Shown: positions 9,036 through 13,783 of the stretch, piece after piece
Position numbering within the stretch: the first letter of the stretch is position 1
Layout of the letters: each line of letters opens with the position of its first letter
NCBI GenBank assembly: GCA_020217035.1
Contig: JAIWOG010000279.1
Location: forward strand, 1 to 13,783
Length of the DNA: 13,783 nucleotides
From: Magnetospirillum sp.
Lineage (GTDB): Bacteria > Pseudomonadota > Alphaproteobacteria > Rhodospirillales > Magnetospirillaceae
Reading direction: 5' to 3'
Position numbers and translations under genes: made by a program
The notes under the pieces: generated by a model
What the model saw: only the letters and a program-made list of their open reading frames with translations
Told to the model about the DNA's origin: nothing
Database searches by the model: none

Positions 9036-9097
9036 CCATAAACATAGCTTGCTATATAAATTGGGGAGTCCTATAACATAGCAAGCTATGTTTATGG
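9036..9097. repeat. perfect 20-bp inverted repeat, probable MarR operator pair
   Basis: CCATAAACATAGCTTGCTAT (9036-9055) is exactly repeated in reverse complement at 9078-9097, with 22 bases between. Each arm also contains a small palindrome: ATAGC-TT-GCTAT at 9044-9055 and, extended to 18 bp (8-bp arms), AACATAGC-AA-GCTATGTT at 9075-9092. The two centres are 34 bp apart. Two dyad sites of about 16-18 bp are what MarR-family dimers usually bind, and a marR-type gene is second in the operon downstream. The arms could also pair as a long RNA hairpin, but the predicted transcript starts inside the right arm, so a DNA operator is the better reading. Confidence 0.85.
9049..9077 (+). promoter_or_regulatory. 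sigma70-type promoter of the membrane protein-marR operon
   Basis: TTGCTA (9049-9054, 4 of 6 matches) and TATAAC (9072-9077, 5 of 6) have ideal 17-base spacing. The -35 lies in the left palindrome and the start of transcription (about 9084) falls in the right one, so a repressor bound at both would block polymerase. The leader would be about 22 bases and contains the full ribosome site GGAGGTGA (9096-9103). Confidence 0.65.
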
Positions 9098-9105
9098 AGG
9101 TGATC

Positions 9106-9576
9106 ATGCGTTCCGTGCTCAAATTCCTGCATCTCGTGGGCATGGCCCTGTTCCTGGGGTCGCTGCCGGCGCACATCGTTCTGGGCAGCGTGGGGCCGGG
9201 TGGCGACATACCCGTCCAGGGCCTGTTCTTTTCCCGCATGATGATCCAGGTGGTCACTTTGGTGGCGACCTTGCCGGGTTTGTTGTTGGCGGTGGGCAGT
9301 GGCTTGATACTGGCCTGGCCCAATCGCCGTCAACGTCGGTTGTGGCTGCATGGCGGCCTGGGAATCCTGGCCTTGTTGAACGCCGCGATCTTCATCGTTC
9401 CGCAGGTTTTCGCCATGACCGAACTGGCCCGATCGGGGCTGGAAAGCGGGCAGGTGGATTTGGTTCGCTGGCATGGCGGCAAAATGCTGGAAGACGTGGC
9501 CGGAGCGATTAATCTGGCCGCTGGACTTCTAGCGGTTGCGGTGGCTTGTTGGCGGCGGGCGGTGCGTGCCGGTTGA
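9106..9576 (+). CDS. small four-helix membrane protein, DUF2269-like
   Basis: A 156-residue inner-membrane protein with predicted helices at about 5-27, 48-70, 80-102 and 128-148. The start LKFLHLVGMALFLG (5-18) is typical of the DUF2269/CopD-like group, in which membrane His residues have been suggested to bind heme or copper. Here H9, H23, H82 and H123 are candidates, but no ligand can be shown. ATG at 9106 is used because GGAGG (9096-9100) lies 5 bases upstream; in-frame ATGs at 9088 and 9094 are inside the operator and ahead of that ribosome site. It is the first gene of an operon with marR (31-base gap), under the operator-framed promoter, so it is probably what the regulator controls. 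Function unknown. Confidence 0.82.
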   Translation: MRSVLKFLHLVGMALFLGSLPAHIVLGSVGPGGDIPVQGLFFSRMMIQVVTLVATLPGLLLAVGSGLILAWPNRRQRRLWLHGGLGILALLNAAIFIVPQVFAMTELARSGLESGQVDLVRWHGGKMLEDVAGAINLAAGLLAVAVACWRRAVRAG

Positions 9577-9607
9577 TCGGGTCGGGCCGGGGGCTTACGA
9601 TCCCGTC

Positions 9608-10042
9608 ATGTTTCGCCGTGATCGATCCCTTGGCTATCAAGTCAACCATCTCGCTCGCCTGTTCGCCCAGGCATTGGAACGCCGTATCACCCCGTTGGGT
9701 TTAAGTCCGGGGCAGTTTCCGGCCATGCTGGTCTTATGGGAAAGTCCCGGGATCAGTCAGGGTGAACTGGCACGTAAAGTGGCGGTGGAACAGCCCACCA
9801 TGGCCAACACCCTGAACCGCATGGAGCGCGACGGCTTGATCGAACGACGTCCTGATCCGGATGACCGCCGACGCATGCTGATCTACCCGACGCAACACGC
9901 TTTGGCGTTGCGGGACCGGGCCCACGAGGCCGCAAATCAGGTCAACGCTTTGGCCACCGCCCGGCTGAGTGAAGATCATAAGGCCCAACTGCTGGACTTG
10001 ACCAATGCCTTGATCCTGGCTCTGGACGAAGACGAGCAATAA
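9608..10042 (+). CDS. MarR-family transcriptional regulator
   Basis: A 144-residue winged-helix regulator of standard MarR length. N-terminal dimer helices (about 7-28) are followed by LSPGQFPAMLVLWESPGISQ (32-51), then the HTH (about 50-78) with recognition helix around VEQPTMANTLNRMERDGLI (60-78), and the wing RRPDPDDRRRMLIYPT (80-95) with the hallmark Asp/Arg. A C-terminal dimerisation helix pair runs from about 98 to 140. It lies 31 bases after the membrane-protein gene, so one promoter probably serves both and the regulator represses its own operon through the dyads at 9044-9055 and 9078-9089. The ATG at 9608 is chosen because it starts the conserved N-terminal helix; its ribosome site is weak, which suggests coupling. 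The ligand is unknown; no Cys redox sensor is present, arguing against an OhrR-type peroxide sensor. Confidence 0.92.
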   Translation: MFRRDRSLGYQVNHLARLFAQALERRITPLGLSPGQFPAMLVLWESPGISQGELARKVAVEQPTMANTLNRMERDGLIERRPDPDDRRRMLIYPTQHALALRDRAHEAANQVNALATARLSEDHKAQLLDLTNALILALDEDEQ

Positions 10043-10066
10043 AAAGGGGAGCCTTGCGGCTCCCCT
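10041..10066. terminator. bidirectional terminator between marR and the Do protease gene
   Basis: A 9-bp stem, AGGGGAGCC (10045-10053) with GGCTCCCCT (10058-10066), and a 4-base loop. On the minus strand it is followed by a T-run (the complement of 10041-10045), a strong terminator for the protease gene that ends at 10086. On the plus strand the tail is only GTCTT, so it terminates the marR operon less strongly. It begins within the marR stop codon. Confidence 0.85.
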
Positions 10067-10085
10067 GTCTTGGGCGCCTGTGCCC

Positions 10086-11564
10086 TTACTTTTTCTTCCC
10101 GTCCGCCAGGGGCAGCGCCACGTAGCGCAGCGCCTGCGGGTTTTCGACACGCAGAAGCAGGAACTTCTGGTTTGACGCCTTGGCGGCCTCCACCGCCTTG
10201 ACCAGGTCGGCAGGGGCGCGGACCGGCTTGTTGCCGGCTTCGATGATGACGTCGCCGGGCTTCATGCCCTTTTCCGAGGCTGGGCCGTCCTTGACGTCGG
10301 TGACCACCAAGCCGGTGGTGTCCTCTTCCAGGCCGAAACGTTCACGCAGGGCCGGGGTCAGCGTCGAAACAGTCAGGCCGGTCCCGGTGACGGCTTGGCC
10401 GGCGGATTGGTGCTGCGGCTTGTCGGGGGCCTTGGCGGCGACTTCTTCCGGTTCTTCCGGCAATTCGCCCACCGCCACGTCGATGGTTTGGCGCTTGCCG
10501 TCGCGCCAGATTTCCACCGGCACCTTCTTGTCGATGGCGGTTTCGGCGACTATGCGCGGCAGCTTGCGCATTTCGGCGATGTCGCGGCCATCGAATTTCA
10601 AGATGACGTCGCCGGGCTTCAACTTGGCCTTGGCCGCCGGGCCGCCTTCGTTGACGGAAGCGATCAGGGCACCCTTGGGTTCGGAAAGCCCCATGGATTC
10701 GGCCAGTTCCGGGTCCAGGGACTGGATGCGCACGCCCAGCCAGCCGCGACGGGTCTTGCCGAACTGCTTCAGGTCGTCGATCACCGGCTTGGCCAGCGAC
10801 GACGGAATGGCGAAGCCGATGCCGATGGAACCGCCCGACGGCGAGAAGATGGCGGTGTTGATGCCGATCACCTCGCCGGCATTGTTGAACAGCGGGCCGC
10901 CGGAATTACCCCGGTTGATGGACGCGTCGGTCTGGATGAAGTCGTCATAGGGGCCGGCCTGGATGTCGCGGGCACGGGCCGAGACGATGCCGGCGGTCAC
11001 CGTGCCGCCCAGACCGAAGGGGTTGCCGATGGCCAGAACCCAGTCGCCGATGCGGGCCTGGTCGGAATTGCCGAACGGCACGGCGACCAGCGGCTTCTTG
11101 CCCGGCTCGATCTTGAGGACCGCCAGGTCGGTCTTGCTGTCGCGACCGACCAGCGTCGCCTTGTGGGTGGTGTCGTCATGCAGGGTGACGGTGATCTCGT
11201 CGGCGTCGGCGATGACGTGGTTGTTGGTGACCACATAGCCGCTGGCGTCGATGACGAAACCCGATCCCAAGGACGTCGCCCGCTTGGGCGCCTGGTCGGG
11301 GCGACCTTGGCGTTCCAGGAATTCCTTGAAGAAATCCTCGAACGGCGAACCGGGCGGGAATTGCGGCATCTCGGGGATGCGTTCGGAATTCTTGATGGTC
11401 TGGGTGGTCGAGATGTTGACCACCGCCGGCAGCAGACGTTCGGCCAGGTCGGCGAAGCTGGTGGGGGCTTCGCGGGCGAAGGCGGCGGCGGAGTTGACGA
11501 CCAGGGCCATCGCGGTGACGGTGGAAACCACCCACCGACGCGAGACATTCATGGGGTTGGGCAC
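10086..11564 (-). CDS. Do/HtrA-type periplasmic serine protease
   Basis: A 492-residue trypsin-like protease/chaperone of the DegP/MucD family, acting on misfolded envelope proteins. The signal peptide is at about 1-30 (hydrophobic 12-28, AFA before the cut). The protease domain has the triad H116 (TNNHVI), D146 (TDLAVL) and S221 (GNSGGP). The loop before it, with a Pro/Phe-rich stretch (66-83), corresponds to the LA loop and is shorter than in E. coli DegP. PDZ1 covers about 275-365 and PDZ2 about 397-487, joined by an acidic/Pro-rich linker (368-390). Start choice: AAGGAGGG (11573-11580) is 8 bases before GTG 11564 and 5 before TTG 11567; ATG 11552 is 20 away. It is downstream of hflK-hflC-DUF2065 on the same strand, with its own candidate promoter in a 58-base gap. 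Confidence 0.94.
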   Translation of the reverse strand: MPNPMNVSRRWVVSTVTAMALVVNSAAAFAREAPTSFADLAERLLPAVVNISTTQTIKNSERIPEMPQFPPGSPFEDFFKEFLERQGRPDQAPKRATSLGSGFVIDASGYVVTNNHVIADADEITVTLHDDTTHKATLVGRDSKTDLAVLKIEPGKKPLVAVPFGNSDQARIGDWVLAIGNPFGLGGTVTAGIVSARARDIQAGPYDDFIQTDASINRGNSGGPLFNNAGEVIGINTAIFSPSGGSIGIGFAIPSSLAKPVIDDLKQFGKTRRGWLGVRIQSLDPELAESMGLSEPKGALIASVNEGGPAAKAKLKPGDVILKFDGRDIAEMRKLPRIVAETAIDKKVPVEIWRDGKRQTIDVAVGELPEEPEEVAAKAPDKPQHQSAGQAVTGTGLTVSTLTPALRERFGLEEDTTGLVVTDVKDGPASEKGMKPGDVIIEAGNKPVRAPADLVKAVEAAKASNQKFLLLRVENPQALRYVALPLADGKKK

Positions 11565-11572
11565 CAAAGGAA

Positions 11573-11580
11573 CCCTCCTT
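11573..11580 (-). promoter_or_regulatory. ribosome binding site of the Do protease gene
   Basis: AAGGAGGG on the minus strand. It decides the start in favour of GTG 11564 (or TTG 11567) over the more obvious ATG at 11552, which is too far away. Confidence 0.6.
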
Positions 11581-11611
11581 CAGCAAAAGGAACAAGCGCT
11601 CTGACTGTACG

Positions 11612-11637
11612 TTTATAGCAAACTATGGCGTTATCAA
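11612..11637 (-). promoter_or_regulatory. candidate promoter of the Do protease gene with a MarR-like dyad
   Basis: On the minus strand TTGATA (11637-11632, 5 of 6) precedes TATAAA (11617-11612, 5 of 6) by a short 14-base gap, and TG one base before the -10 gives an extended -10 that could compensate. CTTG (11638-11635) followed 15 bases later by GCTATAA could also be read as a heat-shock-type (RpoH) promoter, plausible for this gene. The palindrome ATAG-CAAA-CTAT (11615-11626) overlaps the -10 and resembles the operator at 9078-9090. It also overlaps the DUF2065 stop codon. Confidence 0.45.
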
Positions 11638-11823
11638 GGCGGAACGCAGCAAATACAGCACGCCGATGGCCAAAAACGCCACGACCAGCCCCATGCGGCG
11701 CAGGGACTGGTCGGGCAGGGCCAAGATGGTCGCCATGGCCCGGCGCATGGAATCGGGGAACGCCGCATAGGCGATTCCCTCGACGGCCACCGCCAGGCTG
11801 AGGGCGGTCAACAGGTCGATCAA
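11623..11823 (-). CDS. DUF2065 small membrane protein
   Basis: A 66-residue protein with two hydrophobic segments (about 3-21 and 44-62) and a central basic part (FPDSMRRAM, 22-30; LRRMG, 41-45), the standard DUF2065 layout. Its place directly after hflC is widely conserved in proteobacteria, suggesting it works with the HflKC complex, but no biochemical role is established. The start is TTG at 11823, which overlaps the hflC TGA as TTGA, so it is likely translated by ribosomes coming from hflC; no other start occurs before residue 26. Easily missed because of its size and start codon. Confidence 0.85.
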   Translation of the reverse strand: MIDLLTALSLAVAVEGIAYAAFPDSMRRAMATILALPDQSLRRMGLVVAFLAIGVLYLLRSALITP

Positions 11824-12686
11824 CGGCGGCCGGCGCCGTTGAAGGTTTCCAGGAACTTGCTGTCCGGCGACAGCACCACCGAGGTGTCGGTGGACAGCGA
11901 CTGACGGTAAGCTTCCAGCGAACGCCAGAACTTGTAGAACTGGGCGCTGCGGTTGTAGGCGTCGTTGAAGATGCGCGACGATTCGGTGTCGCCTTGCGAC
12001 CGCAGGATGTTGGCCTGACGCTCGGCCTCGGCCAGGATCACCGTCTTCTCACGATCGGCGCGGGCGCGGATCTGCTGACCCCATTCGAAACCCTGGGCGC
12101 GCAGTTCCTTGGCTTGGCGTTCGCGTTCCGACTTCATGCGGTCGTAGATGGACTGGCTGGTTTCTTCCGGCAGGTCGGCACGACGGACGCGGACGTCCAC
12201 CACGCTGATGCCGTAAGCGGCCGAGCGTTCGCTGACTTCCTTCAGGATGTCTTCCATGATGCGGACGCGTTCTTCCGACAAGATGGATTGCAGCATCACC
12301 TGACCCATGACCCGGCGCATGGCCGACGACACCACCTGCGACATCTGGCCGCGGGCAACGGTTTCGTTCTTCAGGGTCTGATAGAACTTCAACGGGTCTT
12401 CGATGCGATAGCGGGCGAAGGTGTCGACCACGATGCGCTTGGAATCGCCCAGGATGATTTCCTCGGCCGGCGGGTCCAGGGGCAGCAGGCGCAAATCATA
12501 GCGCACCACGTCCTCGATGAAGGGGACCTTGAAGTGCAGGCCCGGCTCCTTGATGGTGGCGCGGTGCGCACCCAGGCGCAGCACCAGCGCCTGTTCGGCC
12601 TGGTTGACCACGTAAAGCGACGAGCCGGCGACGATCATCAGCGCACCGATGGCGGCGGCGGCGAAGGGCAGCATGCGCGGGTTCAT
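11820..12686 (-). CDS. hflC: HflC, SPFH/band 7 membrane protein
   Basis: A 288-residue partner of HflK. The two form a large periplasm-facing cage around the FtsH protease and modulate its degradation of membrane proteins. One N-terminal membrane anchor (about 7-28) leads into the SPFH domain (about 29-190), including NQAEQALVLRLG (28-39), EPGLHFKVPFIEDV (47-60) and VRVRRADLPEE (165-175). A charged coiled-coil follows (about 183-235, MKSERERQAKELRAQG and AEAERQANILRSQG), then the C-terminal FYKFWRSLEAY (250-260) typical of HflC. The ATG overlaps the hflK stop (ATGA), with AAGGGAG (12694-12700) 7 bases upstream. Length and motifs are normal. Confidence 0.95.
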   Translation of the reverse strand: MNPRMLPFAAAAIGALMIVAGSSLYVVNQAEQALVLRLGAHRATIKEPGLHFKVPFIEDVVRYDLRLLPLDPPAEEIILGDSKRIVVDTFARYRIEDPLKFYQTLKNETVARGQMSQVVSSAMRRVMGQVMLQSILSEERVRIMEDILKEVSERSAAYGISVVDVRVRRADLPEETSQSIYDRMKSERERQAKELRAQGFEWGQQIRARADREKTVILAEAERQANILRSQGDTESSRIFNDAYNRSAQFYKFWRSLEAYRQSLSTDTSVVLSPDSKFLETFNGAGRR

Positions 12687-13783
12687 TGGGCGGCTCCCTT
12701 CTTCAGCATCTCGTTCAGCGGCAGGTAGGGCACGGCGCCCTGACCCTTGCCGGAATTGTCCAAGATGATCTTGGGGGCATCCTTCAGCACCTGTTCCATG
12801 GTCTCCATGTAAAGGCGGTCCTCGGTGACCTGGGGCGCCTGTTTCCAGGCTTCATACAGCGCCAGGAAGCGCTTGGTCTCACCCTGGGCCTTGTTCAGCA
12901 CCTGCTCTTTGTAGGCTTCGGCGTCCTGGACCATCTTCTCCGCCTCGCCGCGGGCGCGGGGGATGATGTCGTTACGATACGCCTCGGATTCGTTGCGGGC
13001 GCGTTCCTGGTCGGCGCGGGCCCGCTGGACGTCGTTGAAGGCGTCGATGACCGCCGATGGCGGTTCCACCTTCTGCAACTGCATCTGGGTGATCAGGATG
13101 CCGGCGTCATAGGAATCCAGCAAACGCTGCAATTCGGTTCGTGCCGCGTCGGCGATGGGCTGGCGCTTGTCGGACAAAGCCGCCTGGATGGGGTTGCGGC
13201 CGATCATGTCGCGCATGGCGCTTTCGGCGGCCATCTTCACCGTGCCTTCGGGGTCACGGATGTTGAACAGGTACTTGCCGGCGTCCTTGATCTGCCAGAA
13301 CACGGTGAAGTCGGCTTCGACGATGTTCTCGTCGCCGGTCAGCATGCGGCTTTCCTCGGGAACGTCGCGGCCGGTGTTGCGGTCGAAGCGCGAATCGCCG
13401 GCGGCGCGGAAGCCCAACTGCAACTGGTTGATCTTGGTGACCTGGGGCAGCAGCACCGTTTCGATGGGATAGGGCAGGTGGTAGCGCAGGCCAGGCTCGG
13501 TGGTGTCGACCCACTTGCCGAAGCGCAGCACCACGCCCTGCTGGTCGGGCTGCACGCGGTAGATGCCGGTCGCCGCCCAGCCGGCGATGGCCAACGCCAC
13601 CAACAGGCCGATACCCTTGGCGCCCAGGCTGCCGCCGCCGCCCGGCATGGCGCGGCGCAGCTTGTCCTGGCTCTTGCGCAGGATATCCTCGATGTCGGGG
13701 CCGTTGCCGCCGGGACCGCGTCCCCACGGGCCGCCACCGCCACCGCCACCGCCGCCACCGCCACCGCCGCCCCACGGGCCGCC
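12683..13783 (-). CDS. hflK: HflK, SPFH/band 7 membrane protein, N terminus beyond window
   Basis: 366 residues are visible; the frame runs off the right edge, so the ATG at 13648 (residue 46 of the visible part) is internal. The visible N-terminal part is Gly-rich with two GPWG motifs around 14 consecutive Gly, then DIEDILRKSQDKLRRAMPGG, the usual HflK pre-membrane region. Counting from M46 as 1, the membrane segment is at about 12-30, YRVQPDQQGVVLRFGKW at 30-46, EPGLRYHLPYPIE at 51-63, NIVEADFTVFWQI at 108-120, and a long charged coiled-coil at about 205-262. It ends at PYLPLNEMLKKGAAQ, a typical HflK tail. It overlaps hflC by 4 bases and is the first visible gene of the hflK-hflC-DUF2065 unit; its promoter is outside. 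Confidence 0.94.
   Translation of the reverse strand, partial: GGPWGGGGGGGGGGGGGGPWGRGPGGNGPDIEDILRKSQDKLRRAMPGGGGSLGAKGIGLLVALAIAGWAATGIYRVQPDQQGVVLRFGKWVDTTEPGLRYHLPYPIETVLLPQVTKINQLQLGFRAAGDSRFDRNTGRDVPEESRMLTGDENIVEADFTVFWQIKDAGKYLFNIRDPEGTVKMAAESAMRDMIGRNPIQAALSDKRQPIADAARTELQRLLDSYDAGILITQMQLQKVEPPSAVIDAFNDVQRARADQERARNESEAYRNDIIPRARGEAEKMVQDAEAYKEQVLNKAQGETKRFLALYEAWKQAPQVTEDRLYMETMEQVLKDAPKIILDNSGKGQGAVPYLPLNEMLKKGAAQ
13730..13771. repeat. GGC/GGT microsatellite encoding 14 glycines in HflK
   Basis: Fourteen consecutive Gly codons, only GGC and GGT (minus strand), largely alternating as GGTGGC units, lie between two GPWG-encoding copies. Pure repeat tracts like this can change length by slippage, in whole codons or out of frame. 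Confidence 0.85.

Noticed and set aside
10395..11618. 407-codon plus-strand frame opposite the Do protease gene
   Set aside because: Composition (Gly/Asp/Arg/Val-rich, no motifs) is that of an antisense shadow, while the minus strand carries the full catalytic triad and PDZ domains.

Overview
The window is about two-thirds G+C and densely packed, with third-position G/C codons almost throughout. Its gene content (HdaA, DUF2066 and a PerM-like protein divergent from purM-purN, and an hflK-hflC-DUF2065-Do protease string) fits an alphaproteobacterium, most likely a Rhodospirillales member such as Magnetospirillum. That taxonomic placement is inference from gene order and protein style, not proof. 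I see no tRNA, rRNA, CRISPR array, insertion sequence or prophage gene, and no stretch of 300 bases without a gene.

Layout. (1) 3-884, plus strand: the 3' end of a gene that starts outside the window, a divergent relative of FAD-linked oxidase C-terminal domains. (2) 888-5089, minus strand: a five-gene chain with junctions that overlap or nearly touch, in transcription order DUF2066 exported protein, AI-2E/PerM-type membrane protein, HdaA (replication-initiation regulator), an atypical short-chain dehydrogenase and a LysE-type exporter. (3) 5211-6931, plus strand: purM-purN, two steps of purine synthesis, overlapping by one base. purM has no ordinary start codon in frame; an ATT behind a Shine-Dalgarno is the best candidate. 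(4) 7001-8620: a chemoreceptor as a single gene with its own candidate promoter and a strong terminator. (5) 8732-9019: a small DUF6156-like protein. (6) 9036-10042: a small multi-pass membrane protein (DUF2269-like) and a MarR regulator, behind a sigma70-like promoter framed by a perfect 20-bp inverted repeat whose arms each contain a palindrome. (7) 10086-13783, minus strand: Do/HtrA-type periplasmic protease, DUF2065, hflC and hflK (cut by the right edge), forming a membrane-protein quality-control module.

How parts may work together. The inverted repeat at 9036-9097 covers the -35 element and the expected transcription start of the membrane-protein/marR pair, so autoregulated repression by the MarR protein is the simplest reading. 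A near-identical palindrome (12 of 13 bases) overlaps the candidate promoter of the Do protease at 11612-11637, raising the possibility that the same regulator senses an envelope stress or toxic ligand and also touches the protease gene. Other points worth a second look are the purM start, the SDR lacking the Tyr/Lys catalytic pair, altered metal-site residues in the first gene, and an unusually pure 14-glycine tract in HflK encoded by a GGC/GGT microsatellite.
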